From positions 89,812-153,811 of the forward strand of contig JAFUDS010000001.1 in the NCBI GenBank assembly GCA_017464305.1: a DNA stretch of 64,000 bases, read 5' to 3'. Positions 34,070 to 43,711 of this stretch are shown here, piece by piece. The translations under genes were made by a program, and so were the position numbers. Source of the DNA: Clostridia bacterium (GTDB lineage: Bacteria; Bacillota; Clostridia; Christensenellales; Aristaeellaceae). Position 1 is the stretch's first letter. Each line of letters starts with the position of its first letter. A model generated the notes under the pieces. The model saw nothing but the letters and a program-made list of their open reading frames with translations. It was not told the origin of the DNA and did not search any database.

Positions 34070-34414
34070 CTATTTTTCTGACTGATCCAACCTGGAGAGG
34101 ATTTCTCGGAGAATCTCCCAGATTTGATCAAGCCTTTGCTTGATGTCATCGATCTCCGTCTCATAGATCGAACCGTGTTCATGCAGCGTCTTGGCGATCT
34201 GATTGACGTTGTTTGTCAGGTTCTTCATGAGCCGGATCAGCTCTCTGATCTCCGGAAGATCCAGCTTCAACAGATACCCGTTCAGCACCATTGCCCGGAA
34301 CAGCAACGACTTCTTTCTGATCCCGAAGGCCTTCATTTTCTGACGAATGAGCTCATCCTCAGCTTCCGTGGTTCTGAAGGACTGGTGAACCACCCAGTTC
34401 TTTTCTTCCGTCAT
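34070..34414 (-). CDS. mobC: MobC-type relaxosome accessory protein
   Basis: This protein of about 114 residues starts at ATG 34414 (MTEEKNW); the last codons of the upstream gene supply GGAGCG 13 bases before. An in-frame start at 34447 is less likely because it overlaps. It has an SFRTTEAEDELIRQK ribbon-helix-helix-like N-terminus and the ELIRLMKNLTNNVNQIAK block typical of MobC, followed by a C-terminal coiled coil. MobC binds oriT and helps the relaxase open DNA. It is two genes upstream of the relaxase. Confidence 0.88.
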   Translation of the reverse strand: MTEEKNWVVHQSFRTTEAEDELIRQKMKAFGIRKKSLLFRAMVLNGYLLKLDLPEIRELIRLMKNLTNNVNQIAKTLHEHGSIYETEIDDIKQRLDQIWEILREILSRLDQSEK

Positions 34415-34419
34415 CTCGA

Positions 34420-34902
34420 TTATCGCTCCATGCCGTTCTTCCTGCAACTCTGTCGCCGGGACAAATCTACGATTTCAAGCTCGGGCTTCACGATGGGTTT
34501 CAGTCCGAAGGCGGCTGAGATTTTCTCAACAGCCAGATCACGCTTTGCTTCCAGTCCGGCAGCCAAGGCAGTCGCTTCTTCCTTTGTCAGCAGTGTGAGA
34601 CGCTCATTCTCAGCGCGAACAACCATCACGTTTCCGACGATGGCGTCTCCATGGCGGTCAGCACCATACAGATCACTGGCGAGACAGTTGATGGAGACCG
34701 GCCCCTTTTTCAGCTTGCCTTCCTCATCGATCAGCATCAGGTAGCCCTTCTCTGCGAGAGGTTCAGCTTCCACCAGTTCGATCCATTCGCAGCCAATGGT
34801 GCCGCGCACAATCTCGAAAAGCTCTTCCTGGGGATCGCATTCCAGTGTTTTGATTTCCTGTGTATCGGTCAGCATGACCGCAAACTTCTTTTCGTCCATC
34901 AT
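34420..34902 (-). CDS. DUF3846-like mobile-element protein
   Basis: This 160-residue protein has a DUF3846-like core: an early phosphate-type loop-free beta region, a GCEWIELVEAEPL segment near residue 37, a YLMLIDEEG block near 55 and ASDLYGADRHGDAIVGNVMVV near 75. This is a common accessory protein in Tn1549-like elements with no known activity. It starts at ATG 34902 after GGAGGGATC and ends GMER, with GGAGCGATAA at the stop overlapping the mobC leader. Confidence 0.75.
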   Translation of the reverse strand: MMDEKKFAVMLTDTQEIKTLECDPQEELFEIVRGTIGCEWIELVEAEPLAEKGYLMLIDEEGKLKKGPVSINCLASDLYGADRHGDAIVGNVMVVRAENERLTLLTKEEATALAAGLEAKRDLAVEKISAAFGLKPIVKPELEIVDLSRRQSCRKNGMER

Positions 34903-34911
34903 GATCCCTCC

Positions 34912-35994
34912 TCATCGTTCCATGTCGTACGCTTTCTTCTTCGCCGGCTTCGCAGGATTCAGCGCATCCTTCACTTCGGATGCTTCCTTTTCTATCGGAT
35001 GCTCCATGGCTCTGATCTCCTGACGCACCCAGTTGATGAACCCATCCAGCACAGCAGGATGCGTTTCCACGGCATAATCATGCCGGCGGTCAAAGCCCAT
35101 CTCGTTGACAGCATCCGGGAAGTCAAAGCTGAATGCCCAGTCCTTATTCGCCGCAGAGAAGCGGCCGTCCCAGGACTTCGCCTGCACAGTTGCCGCCAGT
35201 ACCAGTGCGACACGTTCCGCTCCGAAGCGCTCAAGCACCTCGGCTGCCGCCTTCCGATCCAGACGCATTCCGTCAAAGTGTGCTGAGACCGTTTTCTCTA
35301 TATCCCGTTTGCAGTCGATATTGGCATGGTGTGACTGCCTGTACTGCTCCAGTTCACCATGCTCCCGCGCATACGCGGCAGACTGATGATAGACCGGTGT
35401 TTGTACCATTGCTTCCATACTGATGGCCTCCCTTAATTTCTGTTCGTCCCAAAGAAAGTCATTCACGATTTCCATCTTTCCCTGTTCTTCACTGCTCTGC
35501 AGAAGATCCAGTTCGTATTCCACCCTGTCCAGATTCCGAATGGCTTCCATAAAGCGTGGATGTGGTTCTTCATCCGGCGTCTGGGGCGCATACTGCTGCC
35601 GCCACTGCACCAGCAGATTCCTGTAGCTCGCCAGCTCCTGGTAACAGTAAGACACCTTGTGCAGAAAGACTTCCCGCTCGCTCTCAGCATGCTGCTTTCT
35701 GACCGGGATATCCGTATGCAATTGGTCTCGCTGCATTCCAAAATCATCTGCGAGCTTCAGCGCCGCTTCCTTCGCCGTAAGCTGGAAAAGGCGGCTGGTG
35801 AAATCAATCACATCACCATCCGCCTGACAGCCGAAGCAGTGAAAGCGTTGATCGACCTTCATGCTCGGGTGCTTATCGTTATGGAAAGGGCACCTGCACA
35901 TGCCCCCGTGTCCTACCTTCAGGCCGTAGCGCTCTGCGGCCTGAAGGGTTGTCACATTCGATTTTACTGTTTCAAAAAGCGTCATGCCCATCAC
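34912..35994 (-). CDS. CHC2 zinc-finger primase-like protein with DUF3849-like C-terminal domain
   Basis: This 360-residue protein starts at ATG 35994 or 35988. Residues 25-85 form a CHC2 zinc ribbon as in DnaG primases: CRCPFHNDKHPS then FHCFGCQADGDVIDF. There is no TOPRIM catalytic domain. A helical linker (90-190) leads to a second domain (about 200-310) with YHQSAAYAREHGELEQYR and FGAERVALVLAATVQ, resembling DUF3849. The zinc ribbon could load or stimulate an RNA polymerase for second-strand synthesis after transfer. It overlaps the methylase-helicase stop by four bases, and its C-terminus is DMER. Confidence 0.85.
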   Translation of the reverse strand: MMGMTLFETVKSNVTTLQAAERYGLKVGHGGMCRCPFHNDKHPSMKVDQRFHCFGCQADGDVIDFTSRLFQLTAKEAALKLADDFGMQRDQLHTDIPVRKQHAESEREVFLHKVSYCYQELASYRNLLVQWRQQYAPQTPDEEPHPRFMEAIRNLDRVEYELDLLQSSEEQGKMEIVNDFLWDEQKLREAISMEAMVQTPVYHQSAAYAREHGELEQYRQSHHANIDCKRDIEKTVSAHFDGMRLDRKAAAEVLERFGAERVALVLAATVQAKSWDGRFSAANKDWAFSFDFPDAVNEMGFDRRHDYAVETHPAVLDGFINWVRQEIRAMEHPIEKEASEVKDALNPAKPAKKKAYDMER

Positions 35995-38900
35995 CGCTCC
36001 TGTTCCAGCCTTTTCTTTTCAGCCTGTTGGGCAGGGCGATCCAGATTCAGCTTCGCGTCCAGCGCTGCCAGGCGTGCGCTCTTGGTGCGCAGCTCTTCCT
36101 CCTGCGGGAAGGGCTTGCCTAGTTCTGCTTTGGCTGTAACCATCTGCTGCTGCAGATCGTTCAGCTTGTTTTCCACGTTCTGCTGTCTGCGGGGAATCCC
36201 GGCCAGCACATTGTCGATCCTGGTGATGTTTCCTCGCGGATCAGATCCAAGCTCCACCTGATGGGACATCGCACCCTTCAGTGTCAGCTGATACATCTGC
36301 GACATGGGATTGTACATGACGCTCATGGAGAAGCCGCGGTATTCGCCGAGGAAGTGATCGCCCTCGTTCTTCACATTTTTGCAGGCAGCCAGGATGGCTT
36401 CGCCGGCATCCTTTGCCTCAGTGAAGGTTTCGCCCCTGATGGTCATACCGATGAAGTCCTTTTCAGGCAGCGGGTGAGCGGTAACCGTTGCCTGATCCTG
36501 CTCAAAGCCGCGGATATATCCCTGATTCCTCTCGATTTCCTGCGGGAAGAATTTCAGCAGCCTGTCTTCCAGGCGGTACTGCTGGCTCTGATGATCTGCC
36601 TTCATCAGACGCAGCCGCGCCACATCCACATCCAGATCCATCTTTTCCTTGATGGCGGGATCGCCGGCGCACAAGGCTTTGATTTCCGCATAGGACAGGG
36701 CGGCCTCGTCGATATCCTCGCAGGTGCGGACGGGGCTTTTGCTGGTCATGATCTGTGAGATGAACTTCTGCTTATTCTCTACTGTCTGCCAGAGATACGA
36801 ATCGAAGGTTCCTTCTGTAGCATAGCGGTAGATCTGTACCTCCGGATTCATATTGCCCTGGCGGATGATTCGACCGGAGCGCTGCTCCAGATCACCCGGA
36901 CGCCAGGGACAATCCAGGTCATGCAGGGCAATCAGCCGATCCTGACAGTTGGTGCCTGCGCCCATCTTGGCCGTACTGCCCAGCAGCACACGCACCTGCC
37001 CGGCGCGAACCTTGGCGAAGAGTTCCTTCTTTTTCACCTCGGTATTGGCATCGTGGATGAAGGCAATCTCTTCGGGAGGCACACCCCGGGCGATCAGCTT
37101 GCTGCGGATATCCTCATACACATTGAAGTTGCTTTCAACCGCATTGCTGGATACTGAGGCCAGCTCGCCCAGATCATCGGGAGCTTCAATCGGGAGCATT
37201 TCGCCGTCTTCCCTCGCCCCGTCGGATGGCTCCGCATGCACTTCCTGCTGCGCAGTCCTTTCCGTGCCCTTCGGCGTGGAAATATCGCAGAACACCAGCT
37301 GCGTCAGCCGGTCGTCTGCGCCATCCTGCCAGATGCGGAAAATGTTATTGATGCAGGCATTGACCTTGCTGCCGGGATCATCCGGCAGCAGCGGATTGAT
37401 CAGACGTTGATCCAAGCCCAGCTTTCGGCCATCGCTGGTAATCTTCAGCATGTTATCGACCCTGGGATCCACACTGCCGGAGTGCACCTTTCCGGCGCGC
37501 TCCGACAGGCTCTGCACCATGGCCTTCTGGATTTCCGTAGGCTGCACAACAACGGTCTCGTAGTGCGGCGTCGGCGTCGGCAGCTTCAGCTGATCGGCAG
37601 TCTTAATGTCCACCACTTCCTTGAACATGGACATCAGCTCAGGCAGGTTAAAGAACTTGCTGAATCGGGTACGCGCTCGATAGCCTGTCCCCTCCGGTGC
37701 CAGCTCTATGGCTGTGCTGGTTTCGCCAAAGGTGGAAGCCCAGGCATCAAAGTGGGTCATATTGTTCCTCTGCAGCGTGCCGTACTGCAGATAGCGCTGC
37801 ATGGTGTACATCTCTGTCATACTGTTGCTGATGGGCGTGCCGGTGGCAAACACGATGCCGCGTCCGCCGGTCAGCTCATCCATATACCGGCATTTCAGGA
37901 ACATGTCCGTGGATTTCTGCGCTTCGCTGGTGGAAAGGCCCGCAACATTGCGCATCTTTGTCGTCAGGAAGAGGTTCTTGTAGGCGTGCGCCTCATCCAC
38001 AAAAAGCCGATCTACGCCCAATTCCTCGAAGGTGACCACATCGTCCTTCCGCTCCTCAGCCTGCAGCTTCCGCAGACGGCCCTCCAGCTGCTTCCGGGTA
38101 CGCTCCATCTGCTTGATGGAGAATTGCTCACCCCGCATGAACTTCAGCTCCTGAATGCCCTGGGTGATCTCCTCAATCTGCTCCTGCAAAAGCCGTTCCT
38201 GCCGGGCCTTGGACATGGGGATCTTCTCGAACTGGCTGTGCCCGATGATGATTGCGTCATAGTCTCCGGTGGCAATCCGGGAACAGAAGCGCCGGCGGTT
38301 GTTCTTCTCAAAATCCTTCTTGGTTGTTACCAGGATTTTAGCGGACGGGTATAGCCGCAGGAATTCAGATGCCCACTGCTCCGTCAGGTGATTGGGCACC
38401 ACGAACATGGATTTACTGCACAGTCCCAGGCGCTTGCTCTCCATAGCCGACGCAATCATTTCATAGGTCTTGCCGGCACCTACGACATGGGCAAGCAGGG
38501 TATTTCCGCCGTAGATCGTATGCGCAATTGCATTCCGCTGATGCTCCCGAAGCGTAATTTCCGGGGTCATCCCCGAGAAGGTGATATGCTGTCCGTCATA
38601 TTCGCGGGGACGGATACTGTTGAAGAGCTCATTGTACTTTTTCACCAGTGCTTCCCGCCGGTCGGGATCCTTCCATACCCAGTCCCGGAAGGCCTCCTTG
38701 ATCGCCTGCTGCTTCTGCTGTGCCAGGGTGGTGTCCTTCTGATTCAGGACGCGCTTTTCTTTCCCCTCAGCATCCTCAATGGTGTCATAGATACGAACAT
38801 CCCGAAGATTCAGTGTATCCTCCAGAATCCGAAGACCGCTGGCGCGGTCCGTGCCGTAGGTCAGGTTATTGGCAACATTGTTGTAGGAGAGACTGGTCTT

Positions 38901-41900
38901 GCCGCTGATGCGCCATTCGGAGGTGAATTCCGAATACTGCACCTGCACTGCGCGCCGCTGATAGAACGGCACCTCAAACAGCTCATGCATGAACTGCTGG
39001 ATGTATTCCTTATCTACCCAGGTGGCACCCAGCCGCACATCAATCTCAGAGGCATCCAGATCCTTAGGCTGCGCCTTTTCCAGCGCCTTCACGTTCGGCT
39101 CAAAGATGGGCGAGAGCTCCGCTGCGGCACGGGCATCGCGCAGCTTCTGCCGCACGTTCCCGGACAGATATTCATCTGCTGTTACATACCGGGGCTTTCC
39201 ATCATCACCGGCCGGCGCAGGCAGACGGAAGATCACGCCGGTCAGGTCAGATGCGATTTCCTCCTCGCTTTTTCCCGTCAGCTCCGACATGAAGGGCAGG
39301 TTCACCTCCGCCTTTTCCGCGATTGAAACAGCCAGCGCTTCCACAGCGGTATCCACACGCTCCACCGTCGGCTGCTGCCGGATGGTGCGTTTGGTGAACA
39401 TATCCGCTTTGCGCTCCAGCTCACCGTTTTCCGTCAGGATTTCCAGGGAGGAAAGCAGGTAATAGGAGGAATCGTCGGAGAACGCCTGCATGTTGGGACG
39501 GCTGTTGATCAGACCGTATTTGGCGGTAAAGCTGTCATACTGGGCGTTCAGCTCTGCCTGAAGCTCATGGATCGTGTAATCGTCTGATTCCTGAAGCTGG
39601 GCGTCCATCAGGCGGTGCACGCAGTCACGCAGTCCGACCATGCCCTTGATGCGCGCTTCTGCCGTGGCATTCAGATCGGGATGCACCATGGCGGAGTTCT
39701 CCCGGTAATACACCTTGTCATCCACCACGGTATAGGAATAGTTCCGCACATTAGGGTCGGCAGGGATGCTGTCCCGGATGGCTTCACCCTCCGCCAGCTC
39801 CGGCGCTTCCTCCGCCCGATAGGTGCCGGAGATCCTCGTGATGGCTTCCGCCAGCTGCCGGGAAAGTTCTGCACCTTCCAGAGGCTGACAGGCCGTTTCT
39901 TGATGCGCTCCATACATGGAGTCATCCCAGATCATTTTGCCCAGGATCATATCGGGATGATCGGCAAAATAGCTGTTGACAGGTACGTCGTCCTCCGTCT
40001 GGCCAAGATGTACCCAGTCCGGCTCAATGTCGATGGCCCGGTCGCGCTTTTGCAGGAAGATAATATCCGAGGTGACCTCTGTACCGGCATTTGCCTTGAA
40101 GGCCGTATTCGGCAGGCGGATCGCTCCCAGCAGTTCAGCCCGCTGCGCGATATATTTCCTGACCTCCGGCGACTGCTTGTCCATGGTGCCCTTGGAGGTG
40201 ATAAACGCCACGATACCGCCGGGCCGCACCTGATCCAGCGCCTTCGCAAAGAAATAATCGTGAATCAGGAAGTTGTAACGGTCGAACTGCCTATCAGCAA
40301 CCTTGTACGCGCCAAAGGGCACGTTGCCAATGGCCAGGTCAAAGAAGTCCTTCCGATCCGTCTTTTCAAAGCCTGTCACTTCAATGTTGGCCTGCGGGTA
40401 GAGGTACTGCGCGATCCTGCCGGTGATGCTATCCAGCTCAACGCCGTACAGACGGCTGCTTTCCATGCTTTCCGGCAAAAGCCCGAAGAAATTACCGATG
40501 CCGCAGGAGGGCTCCAGGATATTACCGCTGCGGAAGCCCATCTGCTCCACAGCAGAATAAATCGCCCGGATCACGGTGGGTGACGTGTAATGAGCGTTTA
40601 GCGTGGACGCACGCGCCATTTCGTATTCTTCCGGCGTTAGCGTGGCCTTCAGTTCCCGGTACTCGTCTGCCCATGCCGCGTTTCGTTCATCGAACGCCTG
40701 CGGGATGCCGCCCCATCCCACATATTGAGAAATCACCTCCTGATCTTCAGGAGATGCATGGCGGTGTTCCTTTTCCAGCGTTTTCAGGGTGCGGATGGCG
40801 CGCATATTGTTTTCAAACTTGGTCTTCTGGCCGCCTTCGCCCAGGTGATCATCTGTAATCCGGTAGTTTTCAGCACTTTCGGACGGCTGCTCCAGATCAT
40901 GGGCGATCTCTCGCAGCCCTTCCTCCGCAGGCTCAGGCTGCATCTCGGATAGCTCCCGCATCTCCGAAGGCAGAGGTTCGGTTCGGAAGGGCCGATTCCG
41001 TTCATCACGGTCCAGCAGAGGCCCCAGAATCGATTTGCTCTCTGCCCGGAAGATCGGATAGACCATGGCCGGATCCCGGAAGGTGACATCAAAGAATCTC
41101 ACCTCATCCACCGTGAATGGCCGGTTATCCATATAGATCGTATCACCCGGATGCAGATCATAGGCGAACGGCGGCTCCTCCACCGGCTTCTTCGGATGCC
41201 TGGACACCGGAGCAGGCTCATCCGGCGGCAGGTCAATGGTGATTTCCCGCATGGCAGGGATGCCGTCATGCGCAGGAATGCGGCGTTCTCCGGGCTGCAG
41301 GGGAGGAACCTCCGCTTCAGCCGGTGTCTCCTGCTCCTCCATATCCGTTTTCTCTGCCGCAATCGCGGCAACGTCCGCCTCCACCTGCTGGATAAAGGGG
41401 TTCCGGGCAAGGGTTTCCGGATCGACAAGTTCTCCGTTGACAATACCATTCTGAGCAAGCTGTTCACGGATCTGATTGGGATCAATCTCATCCAGAAGGT
41501 CTTCTGCTCCCTGAGCTTCAGAGGATGGTGCTGCTTCTTCCTCTTCCTGCTGCGGCACAGGCTGGTACGCAAAGCGCGGGACAGGCGCAGGTAGCTCCTG
41601 CCCGGCCAGTGCGTTTCGCATATCCTCCAGCTGCTGCTTTTCAGCCGCATCCAGATAGCTGCCACTTTCCACCAGCCTTCTGACATGCCGCTCTACGACA
41701 GGCCAGCGCAGCCGCGTTTCCTCCTGAAAGCCCCGGTGGGTCAGGCGAAGCCCCTGCGCGTTGTAATCCACGAATCCGGAGGAACCGTCCAGATAGGTAT
41801 GGCTGTGGCCGCCGATGCCGTATTCCTCCTTCAGGAAATCCTGCGCTGCCTTGGGCGAGGGCTGAGTGTCATACAGGGCAGCAATCCGAAGCCGCCCGCC

Positions 41901-43211
41901 TGCAAAGCCGGAACCGCGCAGGAGCACATGATCAATCTCCTCGTCGGAAACAGAAAATGCAGAGGACTTTGCCTCTGCATGGGATGGTGCTTGGAATGGT
42001 ACTTCCGGTGTTGCGGCTTCCCACTCCTGCCTGTCAATTTCCGCAATCTGCTCCGCTTCGGTAGGAAACTCAAAGCCGATCTGAACGGCCTCCGGCTCGG
42101 TGTAGCTTACGCGTAGATCAGCTCCGTCAGGATCATTTCTTCGGCCTGATTCTTCAGGGCGTTCATCTCTCCGACCCAGACCATCTGATCCCGCGCCTTC
42201 ATTTCCTCCGTCACGCCCGCCTGCTTCGTAAGCAGGCTCATCAGGCTCTCCAGACGGCTGTGTGCCGTCTCGTCGATCTCCTGGAGATGATCCATCAGCT
42301 TGCCGCTGAGAATCAGCCGCGTGTACAGGCCGGGACGGCTCTGCTCCAGGTACTGCTGTCTCATGATCCCGTACTTGCCCAGAGGCTTGCGCTCCGCTTC
42401 GGTCAATCCCATCTCCGGCAGAAGGTAATCTCCGCTCCTCTTGTAGATAAGTTCGCTCATGGTTCATGCTCCTCTCAGTCATTCTGACGGTCGTTTCAAT
42501 CTGGCGAAGGATCTGTCCGCTGATATCGCTGACAGCCTTGCCAAGCTCTGCAACAGTGGCGGGGGTATTCCAGTCCAGCACCTCCGCAAAGTCCTCCCGG
42601 AACAGCTCCGGATCCAGTCCGCACCGGGTCTGGATGCTGTAGGAGATGCTGGCAGCAGCGGCTTTCCGGAAGGAAGCACCGATGCTGAAATCATCATACT
42701 CGGCCAGCTGAGATCCGTCCACGCTGTCGCGGATATCCCGGGCATGGTTCCGCCAGTATTCCAGCGCCTGCTGCCGGGCAATCTGGTCAATCTGCCCTTC
42801 CAGTCCCATGGCCGCATCGGCATAATACTGATCTTCCAGCATCTGCCGAACCGGCTCCATGGCCTCCTCGGACATCACCCACGGCTCCACATTCCTGGAA
42901 TTCCGGCGCGTGCCGGTATCCGATACGTCAAAGACATACCGCACATCCATGCCGTATGGCCCGGGCGTCAAAAGTGCAATCCCCTTGGAGCCGCGCCGGA
43001 TATACCGGTGCATGGTGTCATTCCAAAGATCATAGGTGGCGCAGGCTGTGGCATCCGGCCGCTGGGCATAGATCATCAGCTGATCATGGAAGGGATACTT
43101 ATACAGTCTGGAGGAAGCATGCAAAAAGCCTGCCCAGTCCAAATAATCCCCGGTGATTTTCCGGGCGGTATCATCCGCCATCTGTGCATAGACCTGTGCT
43201 TTATTGGGCAT
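35991..43211 (-). CDS. Giant N6-methylase/SNF2-type helicase of conjugative element
   Basis: This 2406-residue protein has several modules. Residues 1-245 contain an ArdC-like N-terminal part (DYLDWAGFLHASSRL, YDLWNDTMHRYIRRGSKGIAL). Residues 250-370 are disordered and rich in Gly, Arg, Asp and Pro. A methylase domain follows, with EPSCGIGNFFG near 897 and NVPFG near 962 in place of NPPY. Next come an SNF2 helicase with HVVGAGKT near 1579, VDEAHAYKNL near 1738, TGTPISN, and a helicase C motif LGSTAKMGAGTN near 2084 with QRSGRIIRQGN. Such proteins are standard in Tn1549-like elements and may protect or process entering DNA. A complete tnpV gene lies within the disordered region in another frame. 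Confidence 0.95.
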   Translation of the reverse strand: MPNKAQVYAQMADDTARKITGDYLDWAGFLHASSRLYKYPFHDQLMIYAQRPDATACATYDLWNDTMHRYIRRGSKGIALLTPGPYGMDVRYVFDVSDTGTRRNSRNVEPWVMSEEAMEPVRQMLEDQYYADAAMGLEGQIDQIARQQALEYWRNHARDIRDSVDGSQLAEYDDFSIGASFRKAAAASISYSIQTRCGLDPELFREDFAEVLDWNTPATVAELGKAVSDISGQILRQIETTVRMTERSMNHERTYLQEERRLPSAGDGIDRSGAQASGQVRDHETAVPGAEPSRPVHAADSQRQADGSSPGDRRDGTQPSGEPDEPAYEAGGRDGGNEGAGSDGLGRRDERPEESGRRNDPDGADLRVSYTEPEAVQIGFEFPTEAEQIAEIDRQEWEAATPEVPFQAPSHAEAKSSAFSVSDEEIDHVLLRGSGFAGGRLRIAALYDTQPSPKAAQDFLKEEYGIGGHSHTYLDGSSGFVDYNAQGLRLTHRGFQEETRLRWPVVERHVRRLVESGSYLDAAEKQQLEDMRNALAGQELPAPVPRFAYQPVPQQEEEEAAPSSEAQGAEDLLDEIDPNQIREQLAQNGIVNGELVDPETLARNPFIQQVEADVAAIAAEKTDMEEQETPAEAEVPPLQPGERRIPAHDGIPAMREITIDLPPDEPAPVSRHPKKPVEEPPFAYDLHPGDTIYMDNRPFTVDEVRFFDVTFRDPAMVYPIFRAESKSILGPLLDRDERNRPFRTEPLPSEMRELSEMQPEPAEEGLREIAHDLEQPSESAENYRITDDHLGEGGQKTKFENNMRAIRTLKTLEKEHRHASPEDQEVISQYVGWGGIPQAFDERNAAWADEYRELKATLTPEEYEMARASTLNAHYTSPTVIRAIYSAVEQMGFRSGNILEPSCGIGNFFGLLPESMESSRLYGVELDSITGRIAQYLYPQANIEVTGFEKTDRKDFFDLAIGNVPFGAYKVADRQFDRYNFLIHDYFFAKALDQVRPGGIVAFITSKGTMDKQSPEVRKYIAQRAELLGAIRLPNTAFKANAGTEVTSDIIFLQKRDRAIDIEPDWVHLGQTEDDVPVNSYFADHPDMILGKMIWDDSMYGAHQETACQPLEGAELSRQLAEAITRISGTYRAEEAPELAEGEAIRDSIPADPNVRNYSYTVVDDKVYYRENSAMVHPDLNATAEARIKGMVGLRDCVHRLMDAQLQESDDYTIHELQAELNAQYDSFTAKYGLINSRPNMQAFSDDSSYYLLSSLEILTENGELERKADMFTKRTIRQQPTVERVDTAVEALAVSIAEKAEVNLPFMSELTGKSEEEIASDLTGVIFRLPAPAGDDGKPRYVTADEYLSGNVRQKLRDARAAAELSPIFEPNVKALEKAQPKDLDASEIDVRLGATWVDKEYIQQFMHELFEVPFYQRRAVQVQYSEFTSEWRISGKTSLSYNNVANNLTYGTDRASGLRILEDTLNLRDVRIYDTIEDAEGKEKRVLNQKDTTLAQQKQQAIKEAFRDWVWKDPDRREALVKKYNELFNSIRPREYDGQHITFSGMTPEITLREHQRNAIAHTIYGGNTLLAHVVGAGKTYEMIASAMESKRLGLCSKSMFVVPNHLTEQWASEFLRLYPSAKILVTTKKDFEKNNRRRFCSRIATGDYDAIIIGHSQFEKIPMSKARQERLLQEQIEEITQGIQELKFMRGEQFSIKQMERTRKQLEGRLRKLQAEERKDDVVTFEELGVDRLFVDEAHAYKNLFLTTKMRNVAGLSTSEAQKSTDMFLKCRYMDELTGGRGIVFATGTPISNSMTEMYTMQRYLQYGTLQRNNMTHFDAWASTFGETSTAIELAPEGTGYRARTRFSKFFNLPELMSMFKEVVDIKTADQLKLPTPTPHYETVVVQPTEIQKAMVQSLSERAGKVHSGSVDPRVDNMLKITSDGRKLGLDQRLINPLLPDDPGSKVNACINNIFRIWQDGADDRLTQLVFCDISTPKGTERTAQQEVHAEPSDGAREDGEMLPIEAPDDLGELASVSSNAVESNFNVYEDIRSKLIARGVPPEEIAFIHDANTEVKKKELFAKVRAGQVRVLLGSTAKMGAGTNCQDRLIALHDLDCPWRPGDLEQRSGRIIRQGNMNPEVQIYRYATEGTFDSYLWQTVENKQKFISQIMTSKSPVRTCEDIDEAALSYAEIKALCAGDPAIKEKMDLDVDVARLRLMKADHQSQQYRLEDRLLKFFPQEIERNQGYIRGFEQDQATVTAHPLPEKDFIGMTIRGETFTEAKDAGEAILAACKNVKNEGDHFLGEYRGFSMSVMYNPMSQMYQLTLKGAMSHQVELGSDPRGNITRIDNVLAGIPRRQQNVENKLNDLQQQMVTAKAELGKPFPQEEELRTKSARLAALDAKLNLDRPAQQAEKKRLEQER
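42107..42460 (-). CDS. tnpV: TnpV-family protein nested inside the methylase-helicase gene
   Basis: This 117-residue frame lies wholly inside the helicase gene on the same strand, shifted by one base. It starts at ATG 42460 with AGGAG eight bases upstream. It shows the TnpV pattern throughout: GDYLLP near residue 10, LGKYGIMRQQYL, LYTRLILSGKLMDHL, EIDETA, GVTEEMKA, MVWVGEMN and a final EMILTELIY. The helicase frame over the same bases encodes low-complexity sequence. So many conserved positions would not survive by chance. TnpV's function is not known. Confidence 0.85.
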   Translation of the reverse strand: MSELIYKRSGDYLLPEMGLTEAERKPLGKYGIMRQQYLEQSRPGLYTRLILSGKLMDHLQEIDETAHSRLESLMSLLTKQAGVTEEMKARDQMVWVGEMNALKNQAEEMILTELIYA

Positions 43212-43232
43212 CGGGTAAGACCTCCTTTCGGG

Positions 43233-43544
43233 TTATTCAATCTCCGTGTCCGGATCCATCGCGTCCCAGTCAGGGCTCAATGACCATCCAAACGCAGCAT
43301 CCTCGTCCATATAGGATTCATTATCCAGCGGATAAAATGGAACCAGCGCCTGTGTGACCTCGAAATACTCTTCATCCGTCATGCGCTCCAGCTTTCGCAG
43401 CACAGATCGGGTCAGGGCTTCAAGATCATCCTCATCGGGCATCAGCTCCCTGCGCATTTCACGCAGCTCATAGATCAGGCCGGAGCGGCTGCCGGGATCA
43501 TAAAGGCAGATCAGGTTCTGTTCCTCCATGGTAAAAGTCGTCAT
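43233..43544 (-). CDS. Transposon-transfer assisting protein
   Basis: This 103-residue acidic protein has the N-terminal MEEQNLICLYDPGSRSGLI segment and the LTRSVLRKLERMTDEEYFEV helix typical of the transposon-transfer assisting protein family. It starts at ATG 43544 after GGAGG and ends 21 bases before the helicase start, whose GAAAGGAGG lies in the gap. Its position immediately upstream of the helicase is the usual one in this element family. Biochemical role unknown. Confidence 0.82.
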   Translation of the reverse strand: MTTFTMEEQNLICLYDPGSRSGLIYELREMRRELMPDEDDLEALTRSVLRKLERMTDEEYFEVTQALVPFYPLDNESYMDEDAAFGWSLSPDWDAMDPDTEIE

Positions 43545-43579
43545 CGCTATACCTCCATGTTTGATTTACCGGGTCAAAG

Positions 43580-43611
43580 TGAGGCAGGATGACCAAGAGG
43601 TCGTCCTGCCT
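43580..43611. other. Strong intercistronic hairpin
   Basis: GAGGCAGGATGACC and GGTCGTCCTGCCTC form a 14-pair stem (one wobble) around AAGA. On the transcribed minus strand it has no trailing T-run, so it is probably an mRNA-stability or processing element and not a terminator. It lies in the 167-base gap between the VLP-domain and assisting-protein genes. Confidence 0.6.
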
Positions 43612-43711
43612 CAAAAACCGGGAAATGGGCTATCCGGAAGGTGTTGTAATAAAAGGCTTTGGGAGATGCAGGGTGGCTGCTAAATCAAACATATGACCCA
43701 TGACTGCGGCC

